Shown here: one piece after another, positions 45,146-53,860 of the stretch
Layout: each line of letters begins with the position of its first letter
How positions within the stretch are numbered: the first letter of the stretch is position 1
Assembly (NCBI RefSeq): GCF_007489275.1
Contig: NZ_VLNR01000006.1
Location: 1-64,000 of the forward strand
From: Aquimarina algiphila
GTDB lineage: Bacteria; Bacteroidota; Bacteroidia; Flavobacteriales; Flavobacteriaceae
DNA length: 64,000 nt
Direction of reading: 5' to 3'
Translations under genes and position numbers: made by a program
The notes under the pieces: generated by a model
What the model was told of the DNA's origin: nothing
The model's database searches: none
What the model saw: the letters and a program-made list of their open reading frames with translations, nothing else

Positions 45146-45481
45146 TTTTTCTATTATGTTGCATCTCTTACTCTATTTGTTTTCAACCTTATTCACCATG
45201 TTGTAACTCTTATCTTACTTGTTGTAGGTCTTACTTGATCTGTTGTAGGTATTGCTCTACTTGTTGTTAATTTTACTTGATATGTTGTAGCTTCTACTCT
45301 ACTTGTTGTCAGCTTTACTTAAAATGTTGTAGGTATTACTCTACTTGTTGTTAGCTTTACTTACTATGTTGTAGGCGTTACTCTACTTGTTGTTAGCTTT
45401 ACTTACTATGTTGTAGGTATTGCTTTACTTATTGTTAACCTTACTTGATATGTTGTAGGTGCTACTCTACTTGTTGCAAAA
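45146..45481. repeat. 21-bp tandem repeat array, 16 units, with 42-bp alternation
   Basis: Sixteen consecutive 21-base units fill 336 bases without interruption; the first unit is degenerate. Two types alternate over most of the array, one like TTACTCTACTTGTTGTTAGC and one like TTACTTACTATGTTGTAGG, giving a 42-bp higher-order period. The units diverge from each other by several bases. Translation meets stop codons in all frames, so the array does not encode a protein now. It is neither a CRISPR (no spacers) nor an inverted repeat. It sits between two leftward genes and near two palindromic repeats. Confidence 0.9.
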
Positions 45482-45552
45482 AAACCTTAGTATATTGTCG
45501 ATAATTCTCACTTTATATTTTCCAAGCTCCAGCGTCTAGCTTCATAAAACTG

Positions 45553-45575
45553 TCTTCGACAAGATCAGACTGACA
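45553..45575. repeat. Short dispersed-type repeat fragment
   Basis: The stretch around TTCGACAAGATCAGACTGAC resembles an intergenic repeat motif common in Bacteroidetes genomes. Only one copy is present in the window, so the call rests on general resemblance. Confidence 0.3.
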
Positions 45576-45669
45576 AAGGATACACTGTTTTCTTCTAACT
45601 TCAGTCTTCCAACATCTTTCTTCTTTTCGTTTTTCACTTTAAACTTTTCACTTCTTTATACTTTTACCT

Positions 45670-46386
45670 TTAAAGCTTCTGCGTATAATAATTATAATCT
45701 GCTATTACCTTATCCACAAATTGTAATGGTTTCTCCTGAGGGGTCACATCCATCAAAGTACTTACTTTTTTTGAAAGTTCCAGAATGATATTATGATCTG
45801 CATTTCGTCTTGCATCGGTATAAATGGTTTTGATTTTTCGCATTTCTTCATCACTAAAAACTGTAACCTGTGGATATACCGCTATATAATCGTCTGGGAT
45901 ATCAACAAGTATAGTCTCATGAAATTGTACCCTTTGTCGCTCACTAATTATGGTCGTACCTGCAGCCATATCTCCTAAACGTTGCCCTTTTCCTCCCAAT
46001 AAAATAGAGACTACCGCTATTCCTCCAAAAGCAAAAGAAATATCCAACAAACGAAGTAACCATCTAATTAAATAATTAGAAAAAGCAGGTCTTGACCCAT
46101 CTAATTTTGCCACCTTTATTTTCATTGCTGCTTTACCTGGAGTCTTACCATCCCAAAATGTTTCCCACAATAAAAAATATAAAAAAACCGGCAAACTTAA
46201 AACTAACCAATATGTCCATTGATCTCCAGGATCCAATCCTAAAACCCCAAGAATAAATATAGTAACAATAAAATACCCTATAATAATTAAGAGATCAATA
46301 AGATATGCCAATATTCGCTCTCCTATTCCAGCAGCATTTTGCTGTATACTAACATTTTGAGCCGTTTCTATTTGAAAATTATCCAT
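45670..46386 (-). CDS. RDD family membrane protein
   Basis: A 238-residue protein whose RDD domain (about 18-155) shows GIGERILAYLIDLLIIIGYF, the second membrane segment and DGKTPGKAAMKIKVAKLDGS, followed by RWLLRLLDI. Three membrane segments are expected. The rest (about 160-238) is a soluble tail. It is divergent from the SpoIIM/MoxR cluster with only 37 bases between starts, as RDD genes often are in Bacteroidetes. Some RDD proteins are Na+ or proton antiporters; the role here is unknown. Confidence 0.87.
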   Translation of the reverse strand: MDNFQIETAQNVSIQQNAAGIGERILAYLIDLLIIIGYFIVTIFILGVLGLDPGDQWTYWLVLSLPVFLYFLLWETFWDGKTPGKAAMKIKVAKLDGSRPAFSNYLIRWLLRLLDISFAFGGIAVVSILLGGKGQRLGDMAAGTTIISERQRVQFHETILVDIPDDYIAVYPQVTVFSDEEMRKIKTIYTDARRNADHNIILELSKKVSTLMDVTPQEKPLQFVDKVIADYNYYTQKL

Positions 46387-46423
46387 TAATTATGTTTCTT
46401 TGAACCTCTTAATTGATCGATAC

Positions 46424-47389
46424 ATGCGTGAGGCAGCTTTTGTGAAGCAAAATAAAGATAAATGGTTAAAATTTGAAAGTGTTCTGGTTAATAATACCCA
46501 AATAACTCCAGATGAGCTTTCTAATTTATATATTGAAATAACGGATCATCTTAGTTATGCACAAACATTTTACCCTAATAGTCAAACACTTAACTATATA
46601 AATAGTTTAGCTTCAAGCGCACATCAAAAAATTTACAAAACAAAAAAGGAGAAAAAAAATAGGTTATACTCTTTTTGGGTCAAAGAATTTCCTTTAGAAT
46701 TCTACAAATATCAAAAACAATTACTCATTACTTTTTTAATTTCTGTTCTATTTACTGCAATTGGGGTTTATTCATCTGCAACAGATGGCGCATTTGTAAG
46801 ATCAATATTAGGCGACGGATATGTTAATATGACTTTAGAGAATATTGCTAACGATGATCCTATGGCCGTATACAAAAAAATGGAAGAAACCAATATGTTT
46901 CTTGGTATTACTATTAATAATATTAGAGTAGCCTTATTATGTTTTTCATTTGGTGTATTATGTGGTATTGGAACTATTTACATACTGATGAGTAATTTTA
47001 TTATGCTTGGTTCTTTTCAATACTTTTTTTATGACAAAGGATTGCTTTGGGAAAGCGCTCGTACCATTTGGATCCATGGAACCATTGAAATATCTGTAAT
47101 TATAATAGCAGGTTGTGCTGGCTTGGTCGTCGGAAATTCAATTTTATTTCCAAAAACATATACTCGGTTAACTTCTTTTGTAAGAGGAGTAAAAGCAGGA
47201 TTAAAAATTGTAATCAGTACAATTCCCTTTTTTATAATAGCAGGATTTTTAGAAGGTTTTGTTACAAGACACACAGAAATGCCAGATTGGCTGGCAATTA
47301 TTATCATATCAGGATCTTTAGCTTTAATCCTGTTTTATTATGTTATATACCCCAGAATACTCTATAAAAAATTAGCAAATGAACAATAA
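46424..47389 (+). CDS. Stage II sporulation protein M-like membrane protein
   Basis: A 321-residue membrane protein of the SpoIIM (DUF95) family. The ATG at 46424 (MREAAFVKQNKDKWLKFESV) matches the usual N-terminus of flavobacterial members, and a TTG frame from 46400 is rejected. A soluble helical part (1-105) precedes five or six membrane segments with the TINNIRVALLCFSFGVLCGI motif and WIHGTIEISVIIIAG. The gene overlaps the next by 11 bases. Non-spore-forming bacteria carry it in the MoxR/DUF58 cluster, with unknown function. Confidence 0.88.
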   Translation: MREAAFVKQNKDKWLKFESVLVNNTQITPDELSNLYIEITDHLSYAQTFYPNSQTLNYINSLASSAHQKIYKTKKEKKNRLYSFWVKEFPLEFYKYQKQLLITFLISVLFTAIGVYSSATDGAFVRSILGDGYVNMTLENIANDDPMAVYKKMEETNMFLGITINNIRVALLCFSFGVLCGIGTIYILMSNFIMLGSFQYFFYDKGLLWESARTIWIHGTIEISVIIIAGCAGLVVGNSILFPKTYTRLTSFVRGVKAGLKIVISTIPFFIIAGFLEGFVTRHTEMPDWLAIIIISGSLALILFYYVIYPRILYKKLANEQ

Positions 47390-48251
47390 CTACATAGAAT
47401 TTAAGAAAAAAAGAGAATTAGGAGATATTATCACAGATACCTTTGCCTTTATAAGACAAAATGGTAAGCACTTGTTATCAATTTTACTAAAAACTTCGGT
47501 AATACCATTCGTATTACTTCTATTAGCATCTGCATATTACACCCATACTTATGCTAATGTATTTGACCCAGTAAGCCTATCACGAGGAGAGCTTTCGGAT
47601 ATGGGAATTTTATTGATTGCATTAGTTGCAATGTTTGCTATGTTATTAATTTTTTATGGTGCCCTTTTCGGTACTGTTTTGCACTACATAAAAAACTATA
47701 TCGAAGGTAAAGGTGTGGTGAATTCTGAAACTGTAGTACAAGGAGTAAAAAATGATTTCGGTAAAATTATCGGATTAGGAGTTCTCTCTGGTTTAATTAC
47801 TTTCTTCGGAACCTTATTATGTGTCTTCCCTGGTATATATTTATATGTTCCTATGAGTCTTGTTTTCTCCATATTAATATTTCGAAATTCTAGTGTTTCA
47901 GATGCTATAAGTGATAGCTTTAATCTGATAAAGAATGAATGGTGGATTACCTTTGCTACTCTTTTTATTGTTGGGATAGTGATATGGATTATAAGTATGG
48001 TATTTTCTATTCCTGCAGCCGTCTATTCGTATACAAGATTATTAACATCTGCCTCTGAAGGTTCTATGGTAGATCCTACGGCAATGATAGATTGGGTCTT
48101 TATTGCTCTAAATACGATATCATCTGCCGCACAATATGTATTATATATTATAACCGCAATTTCTACAGCATTTATTTATTTTAACCTGAACGAAATAAAA
48201 CATGCTACAGGAGCTTTGGAACAAATAGATTCACTAGGTAACAACAAATAA
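47379..48251 (+). CDS. Polytopic membrane protein of the MoxR/DUF58 cluster
   Basis: A 290-residue membrane protein with about six hydrophobic segments (for example VIPFVLLLLASAYY, LLIALVAMFAMLLIFYGALF, WWITFATLFIVGIVIWIISM) and a soluble start (EFKKKRELGDIITDTFAFIR) typical of glycerophosphodiester-phosphodiesterase-like membrane domains in this cluster. The ATG overlaps the end of the SpoIIM-like gene. No catalytic motif is seen. Confidence 0.82.
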   Translation: MNNNYIEFKKKRELGDIITDTFAFIRQNGKHLLSILLKTSVIPFVLLLLASAYYTHTYANVFDPVSLSRGELSDMGILLIALVAMFAMLLIFYGALFGTVLHYIKNYIEGKGVVNSETVVQGVKNDFGKIIGLGVLSGLITFFGTLLCVFPGIYLYVPMSLVFSILIFRNSSVSDAISDSFNLIKNEWWITFATLFIVGIVIWIISMVFSIPAAVYSYTRLLTSASEGSMVDPTAMIDWVFIALNTISSAAQYVLYIITAISTAFIYFNLNEIKHATGALEQIDSLGNNK

Positions 48252-48252
48252 T

Positions 48253-49002
48253 TTGAAAATTCTTTATTGCTTTTTATTTTTCATCTCCTTTTCCTTATCT
48301 GCTAAGATTCAAGACAGCACGGTTACTTCTATAGCGCAGGAAATAGTATATGATCTTGATTCTCCCAAAGAAATCATAAAATTGGATGATCAAAAAATAC
48401 AAGAATTTCAAAAGCAAGATGATTTCAACTATACAGAATACCAAGAACCCGATAATTGGTGGACTCGATTGAAAAAATGGTTTAACCAGCTTTGGAGAAA
48501 ATTTAAATCCTGGTTTTTTGGGGTTGATGAAATTACAGGTTTTTGGGCAATCATATTTCAGCTACTACCATATTTATTAATTATTGGTATATTATTTTTA
48601 TTAAGTTGGTTATTCATGAAAGTGAATCCCGGTGATATGCTTTTAGAAAAACAAATCCCTCCTCAAGTGGAGCTTACAGAGGATGAAGACATTATTCAAA
48701 ATAAAGATATTCAACAATTGATCAATCAAGCATTACAAAATAATAATTACAGATTAGCTATTCGGTATTACTATCTATTTGTTTTAAAAAAATTATCTGA
48801 TTTAGAATTGATCACATGGGAAGCTCAAAAAACAAATACCGATTATACCAAAGAAATATCGAATGATATCATAAAAAAGCAATTTAAATCCATAACCAAA
48901 TTATATGATTTTATCTGGTATGGTAGTTTTGAGGTCAATGAAAAATCATATCTGCAAGCAGAAAAAGAGTTTAAATCTATAACCAATAGCATACAATCTT
49001 AA
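48253..49002 (+). CDS. DUF4129 domain protein (TTG start)
   Basis: A 249-residue protein beginning with TTG at 48253, directly after the previous stop. The TTG is supported because it opens a signal peptide (1-17, MKILYCFLFFISFSLSA) and no ATG occurs before the middle of the protein. A membrane segment lies at about 95-118 and a C-terminal DUF4129 helical domain at about 150-245 (YRLAIRYYYLFVLKKLSDLE, LYDFIWYGSFEV). DUF4129 proteins accompany MoxR and DUF58 genes; the function is unknown. Confidence 0.85.
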   Translation: MKILYCFLFFISFSLSAKIQDSTVTSIAQEIVYDLDSPKEIIKLDDQKIQEFQKQDDFNYTEYQEPDNWWTRLKKWFNQLWRKFKSWFFGVDEITGFWAIIFQLLPYLLIIGILFLLSWLFMKVNPGDMLLEKQIPPQVELTEDEDIIQNKDIQQLINQALQNNNYRLAIRYYYLFVLKKLSDLELITWEAQKTNTDYTKEISNDIIKKQFKSITKLYDFIWYGSFEVNEKSYLQAEKEFKSITNSIQS

Positions 49003-49006
49003 TTTG

Positions 49007-50218
49007 ATGACAAAAGGATCCAAAATATTTATCATCATCATTATAGGGCTTATTGCATTCTTAACGTACATGGAGGCTAGTGAACCAGCTCCCATTAATT
49101 GGTTTCCTAGTTATTCTAAAACAGATAAAATTCCTTTAGGTACTTTTGTTTCCTATAATTTAATTAAAGAAGCATTTGATAACAAGGGGCTTAAAGACAT
49201 TAATCAGCCGCCTTATGAGTTTCTTACAGATAATAATAGCATAACCGGAACTTATTTCTTTATTAATGGTTCTGTAGGTTTTGATAAAAGTGAGCTGGAT
49301 AAAATATTAAGTTGGGTAGAAAAAGGAAATACTTTATTCATTTCTTCAAAAAATATTGGGTATACACTATTAGATACTCTTAATATAGACACTGATAATT
49401 TGTTAGCTCTTGATGATATTAATACCAAACCTCTTGTTGCATTAACCAATACCAATCTAAAAAATGAAATTCCATTTTTATACGATCGAGATATTAGCAA
49501 CCCTTATTTTAGCAAAATAGATACCATAAACACAACGGTTTTAGGTGTTTCTCAATTATACAATGACACCTTAGTCATAAAAGATCCAGAAATCAATTAT
49601 ATCAGACAATCCTTTGGGAATGGTCATATTTTGCTTCATACTTTTCCCGAAGCATTTGGAAATTATTTTATGCTAAAAGAAAATAATTATCAATACACTC
49701 AAAATCTTCTGGCGTATATCAATCCTAAACAACAAATCCTCTGGGATAACTATTATAAATCTGGAAAAACATTTTATACCTCTCCACTTTTCTTTCTTTT
49801 AAACAATCGTTATCTTAAATGGGCGTATTATTTTGTTGTTATTGGAGTAGTATTATTTATTCTTTTTGAAGGCAAACGAAAACAGAGAAGTATTCCTATA
49901 ATTACACCGCTAAAAAATCAAACTTTATCTTTTACAAGGACTATTAGCGGTATGTATTTTGAAAAAGAAAAGCATAAAGAAATAGCAACAAAACAAAATC
50001 TATTATTTTTGGATTACGTGCGTAATACATTAAGAATACCAACAGATACTTTGGATGAAAAAACCTTAACAGATATTGCCGCCAGAAGCAGTAATACTAT
50101 GGAAGATACCAAAAACTTATTCAAATATTTTGAAGAAATAAATAGAAAACCAAAGATAGAGAAAGATGAATTAATATCGCTATATGAATTGATTACCAAA
50201 TTCAAAAGTAAATCTTAA
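49007..50218 (+). CDS. DUF4350 domain protein
   Basis: A 403-residue membrane-anchored protein from the ATG at 49007 (a TTG one codon earlier is ignored). It has an N-terminal anchor (about 5-22), a periplasmic DUF4350 GATase-like region (about 40-245, containing GVSVGF-like turns and LLHTFPEAFGNYFML) and a second membrane segment at about 268-286. The cytoplasmic tail (290-403) includes FLDYVRNTLRIPTDTLDEKT. It belongs to the MoxR cluster. Confidence 0.85.
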   Translation: MTKGSKIFIIIIIGLIAFLTYMEASEPAPINWFPSYSKTDKIPLGTFVSYNLIKEAFDNKGLKDINQPPYEFLTDNNSITGTYFFINGSVGFDKSELDKILSWVEKGNTLFISSKNIGYTLLDTLNIDTDNLLALDDINTKPLVALTNTNLKNEIPFLYDRDISNPYFSKIDTINTTVLGVSQLYNDTLVIKDPEINYIRQSFGNGHILLHTFPEAFGNYFMLKENNYQYTQNLLAYINPKQQILWDNYYKSGKTFYTSPLFFLLNNRYLKWAYYFVVIGVVLFILFEGKRKQRSIPIITPLKNQTLSFTRTISGMYFEKEKHKEIATKQNLLFLDYVRNTLRIPTDTLDEKTLTDIAARSSNTMEDTKNLFKYFEEINRKPKIEKDELISLYELITKFKSKS

Positions 50219-50246
50219 TCATCACTTCTCTTTTAAAGTATTATAT

Positions 50247-51287
50247 ATGGAAAACGAAGAAATCACAAACGATACAAATTCAGAACAGACTTCACCTATA
50301 GCATCATCTGAGCAAGATTTAAATTTTCAAAACAGAATTGATCTTAGTGAATTACAACAAGTAGTAGAAAAATTAAGAGCCGAGCTTGCCAAAGTTATTG
50401 TCGGCCAACAAGATTTTATCGAATTATTGATTGTTTCCTTGTTAGCCAATGGTCATGTTTTAATAGAAGGAGTACCTGGAATTGCTAAGACGATTACAGC
50501 CAAATTATTTGCTAAGACACTAAAGACTGAATTTAATCGTATTCAGTTTACCCCTGATCTTATGCCAAGTGATGTATTAGGAACTTCTGTTCTTAATATG
50601 AAAACCAGTGATTTCGAATTTAAAAAAGGACCTATTTTTTCAAATATGGTACTCATTGATGAAATCAACCGTGCTCCTGCCAAAACTCAAGCAGCTTTAT
50701 TTGAGGTTATGGAAGAACGACAGGTAACTATAGATGGTACACGATATCCTATGGATCCTCCATTTATGGTATTAGCAACACAAAACCCTGTAGAACAAGA
50801 AGGGACCTATGCATTACCAGAAGCACAATTGGATCGGTTTTTATTTAAGATTAAAGTCGATTATCCTACATTGGAAGAAGAAGTAAATATCTTAAAAACA
50901 CATCATGAGAGAAAAGCCACAAAACCCTTAGAGTTAGTTAATACAATCTTAACTCCACAAAAACTAATAGAGTTTAAGGCAAAAACTCAAGAAGTAATCA
51001 TAGAAGAAAAGATTCTAGGGTATATTGCAGAAATCGTAACCAAAACCAGAACACATCCGCATTTATATTTAGGTGGATCACCAAGAGCATCTATAGCAGT
51101 GATGAATGCTTCTAAAGCTTTTGCAGCAATTAACGGAAGGGACTTTGTGACACCAGAAGATATTAAAAAATCTCTTTTCCCAGTATTACGTCATCGTATT
51201 ATCTTATCACCAGAACGTGAGATGGAAGGAATGACTACTGAAAATGTTATCGAAATGATCTTACAATCTGTTGAAATACCACGTTAG
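50247..51287 (+). CDS. MoxR-family AAA+ ATPase
   Basis: A 346-residue AAA+ ATPase of the MoxR/RavA-like group. Walker A is GVPGIAKT at 75-82, Walker B VLIDEI at 135-140, sensor 1 in LATQNPVEQEG (about 174-184) and the sensor 2 arginine in YLGGSPRASIAV. The extra MoxR helix FEVMEERQVTIDG is present. MoxR proteins act as chaperones for the maturation of membrane or periplasmic complexes. The next gene, DUF58, starts 2 bases after the stop. Confidence 0.94.
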   Translation: MENEEITNDTNSEQTSPIASSEQDLNFQNRIDLSELQQVVEKLRAELAKVIVGQQDFIELLIVSLLANGHVLIEGVPGIAKTITAKLFAKTLKTEFNRIQFTPDLMPSDVLGTSVLNMKTSDFEFKKGPIFSNMVLIDEINRAPAKTQAALFEVMEERQVTIDGTRYPMDPPFMVLATQNPVEQEGTYALPEAQLDRFLFKIKVDYPTLEEEVNILKTHHERKATKPLELVNTILTPQKLIEFKAKTQEVIIEEKILGYIAEIVTKTRTHPHLYLGGSPRASIAVMNASKAFAAINGRDFVTPEDIKKSLFPVLRHRIILSPEREMEGMTTENVIEMILQSVEIPR

Positions 51288-51289
51288 TT

Positions 51290-52624
51290 TTGATCAAGTT
51301 CTTGAAATCATTATATTTTAGTTTCAGAGTATTTTATACACTAGCATTCCTATCGATTCTTTTTTTAATATCGTATTGGTTTAATGAGTTGTATCCGATT
51401 GCCTGGCTTTTAGTATGGGGATTTACAATTATCGTTTTATTTGACGTTATTGTTCTTTACAATACAAAAAAGGGTATTGAAGCTAATAGAATTTTACCTG
51501 ATAAATTTTCGAATAGTGATTTTAATGCCATTCCCGTTCGCATAAAAAGTAATTACCAATTTACCACAACTGTCGAGATCATTGATGAGATACCTGTTCA
51601 ATTTCAGAAACGTGATTTCCTTAAGACCGTTAGAATTCCTGTTAAATCTATTTTTGATTTTGAATATGCTCTGCGTCCTGTACAACGTGGAGAATATATT
51701 TTTGGAAACTTATATATATATGCCATGACCAGGATAGGTTTTGTAAAACGGCGTTATAGTTTTGACAAATCAGCTATGGTAAAAGTATATCCATCTTTTA
51801 TTCAAATGAAAAAATATGATTTCTTAGCCATTGATAACAAATTAACTCAGATTGGTCTTAAGAAAATTCGTCGTATTGGTCATACCATGGAATTTGAACA
51901 AATTAAAGAATATGTAGTTGGGGATGATGTGCGTACCATAAACTGGAAAGCAACAGCAAAGCATGGAAATTTAATGATTAATCAGTTTCAGGATGAGAAA
52001 TCTCAACCTATCTATTCTGTAATCGATGCCAGTCGTGTTATGAAAATGCCTTTTAATGAATTGAGCTTATTAGATTATGCCGTAAATAGTACCTTAGCTT
52101 TTTCTAATATCGCGCTCAAAAAACATGACAAAGTAGGCATGTTATCGTTTTCTAATACCGTAAATAATTTTTTACCGGATAGCGGAAAAAAAACATACAT
52201 TAATGCCATATCTGAAACTTTATATAATGTAAAAACTCAGTTTTTAGATTCTGATTTCGGATTATTATATGCTCATATAAAGCGGCAAATTAACCATAGA
52301 AGTTTACTGTTATTATATACTAATTTTGAGCATATTTCCTCATTAAAAAGACAACTGCCTTATCTTCAGGCCTTAGCTAAGAAGCATTTATTAGTTGTGA
52401 TTCTCTTTCAAAATACAGAGTTAGATCACTTAATTCATCAAAAAGCAGAAAACACGCAAACCATATATGATCAAACTATAGCCCAACAGTTTGCCTATGA
52501 TAAAAAAGTAATGGTAAAAGAGCTACAAAAGCACGGTATCCAAACGATACTTACCACTCCCGAAAACCTCACCGTAAATACTATTAACAAATACCTGGAG
52601 ATTAAAGCCAGAGGGTTGTTATAA
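51290..52624 (+). CDS. DUF58 domain membrane protein (TTG start)
   Basis: A 444-residue protein beginning with TTG at 51290, 2 bases after the MoxR stop. The frame has no ATG before the middle of the protein and the TTG opens two N-terminal membrane segments (about 10-30 and 34-55), so the start is well supported. The DUF58 motif lies at about 205-235 (VVGDDVRTINWKATAKHGNL), followed by a von Willebrand-A-like fold. DUF58 and MoxR genes are typically co-transcribed. The gene ends the cluster. Confidence 0.9.
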   Translation: MIKFLKSLYFSFRVFYTLAFLSILFLISYWFNELYPIAWLLVWGFTIIVLFDVIVLYNTKKGIEANRILPDKFSNSDFNAIPVRIKSNYQFTTTVEIIDEIPVQFQKRDFLKTVRIPVKSIFDFEYALRPVQRGEYIFGNLYIYAMTRIGFVKRRYSFDKSAMVKVYPSFIQMKKYDFLAIDNKLTQIGLKKIRRIGHTMEFEQIKEYVVGDDVRTINWKATAKHGNLMINQFQDEKSQPIYSVIDASRVMKMPFNELSLLDYAVNSTLAFSNIALKKHDKVGMLSFSNTVNNFLPDSGKKTYINAISETLYNVKTQFLDSDFGLLYAHIKRQINHRSLLLLYTNFEHISSLKRQLPYLQALAKKHLLVVILFQNTELDHLIHQKAENTQTIYDQTIAQQFAYDKKVMVKELQKHGIQTILTTPENLTVNTINKYLEIKARGLL

Positions 52625-52636
52625 AGCTTCAAAAAA

Positions 52637-52676
52637 TAAGTTTAGCAAAACAAATTAATTTGTTTTGCTAAACTTA
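52637..52676. terminator. Perfect 40-bp palindrome between convergent genes
   Basis: Two 20-base arms (TAAGTTTAGCAAAACAAATT and its exact complement) meet with no spacer. It lies between the stops of the DUF58 and alginate lyase genes and has A-runs on both sides. It probably ends transcription on both strands. Confidence 0.7.
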
Positions 52677-52714
52677 AAAATAAACTCAAGTTATAAAATT
52701 GCTTCTTTATATTA

Positions 52715-53578
52715 CTACCAATTTAACGAACTAAAAGAAACTTTGGCTTCTCCTGATTGTTGATTATAAGCTCCTGCCTTAAGGTAAAATCCTTTTCCCC
52801 AATCACTTTGTTTTATATCAGCAATAGCAATTGAATTTTTAGAATCATTATTAACAACTACCGAAACCTTTGCTCTTGCTTCTTTACTACCATTTTTCTT
52901 AGTATGCGTGTAAGGTCGATATCTAATCTGAAATTTAGCAGAACTACCACCTTTTAAAAGTTTGGTTCTTCCACTAGTAGATGCACCCGGTTTGTTTCGG
53001 TTTACCGCATAAAAACCACCAGTAACGTACTTTCCTTTACTATTCTTTTTTGCTTTATATTCAATCTTTAATAAAGGGCTATTTTTAACACTATGATGTA
53101 ACTGCATAACAGTAAATTCTTTATGAGAAGTACTATGAACTTTTAAGTTCCCCGTAGAAGTTATACTTGCCGAAGCTTCATAATCACCAAGTCTACGTAA
53201 CTCTGTTCTTTTTTTACTATTCTTTGGGCTTTTGAAATACATTTGGTTACCTGCCATATAAAATTTGTCACTTTTATATCCTTTAAAATTCCCTTTTTCT
53301 ACATTAACCCAAACATCTTTTTTACCTTTTTTCACCTTTTTTTTAACTATGCCACTCCCAGGCCCTTGTAATTTTGCCTTATTAAGAGCTCCTGAAAATT
53401 TATCATAAGGTACAGGCGTCTTCTTCTTTTTAGCTAAAAAATCATGAGATTCTGGTTCATTAACAGGGTCATCTTTAGAACAAGAAACAGCACCTAATAA
53501 CGATAAACATAGTATCAATTGAAGGCTTAATTTAAAAAAGTGTATCGCATATCTTTTTTTTATTTTTTTAATTGTCAT
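52715..53578 (-). CDS. PL7-family alginate lyase lipoprotein
   Basis: A 287-residue lipoprotein (lipobox AVSC, cysteine 33) with a lysine-rich linker and a PL7 jelly-roll (about 55-287). All three family signatures are visible: RTELR at 124-128, QLH at 159-161 (usual form QIH or QVH) and YLKAGAYNQ at 265-273. PL7 enzymes cut alginate of brown algae by beta-elimination. There is no full alginate operon next to it, so it would act as a single surface enzyme. Confidence 0.87.
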   Translation of the reverse strand: MTIKKIKKRYAIHFFKLSLQLILCLSLLGAVSCSKDDPVNEPESHDFLAKKKKTPVPYDKFSGALNKAKLQGPGSGIVKKKVKKGKKDVWVNVEKGNFKGYKSDKFYMAGNQMYFKSPKNSKKRTELRRLGDYEASASITSTGNLKVHSTSHKEFTVMQLHHSVKNSPLLKIEYKAKKNSKGKYVTGGFYAVNRNKPGASTSGRTKLLKGGSSAKFQIRYRPYTHTKKNGSKEARAKVSVVVNNDSKNSIAIADIKQSDWGKGFYLKAGAYNQQSGEAKVSFSSLNW

Positions 53579-53783
53579 GATTTTAATGTTTTTAAATTAA
53601 TATTTAAGTTGGAATGCATTCATTTCTAAAACACACTTACCGTGCATCACCCTAAATAAACTTATGTTAAACACTATTAAATTATGTTAAACCATGATAG
53701 ACTTAGCTATTTTTCTATTATTAATTTAAACAAAAACTAGATCATTATACTCTACTTATTTTCTGTTTTTACATTATAAATTA
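53579..53783. other. Intergenic spacer upstream of the alginate lyase
   Basis: No gene or clear promoter is seen; AT-rich. Confidence 0.4.
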
Positions 53784-53814
53784 AAAATGCTCCCGGTTTC
53801 CCTGGGAGCATTTT
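53784..53814 (-). terminator. Terminator of the phosphodiesterase-SusC-SusD operon
   Basis: An 11-bp stem (AAAATGCTCCC / GGGAGCATTTT) with a 9-base loop lies 46 bases beyond the SusD stop and is followed by TTTAATTT-type sequence on the minus strand. Confidence 0.85.
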
Positions 53815-53860
53815 AGATAATTGGAATTACATAAAGTAATTATTTAAACTCAATCAATTC

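Noticed and set aside
45146-45481. CRISPR array
   Set aside because: Units are directly adjacent with no spacers, and no cas gene is near.
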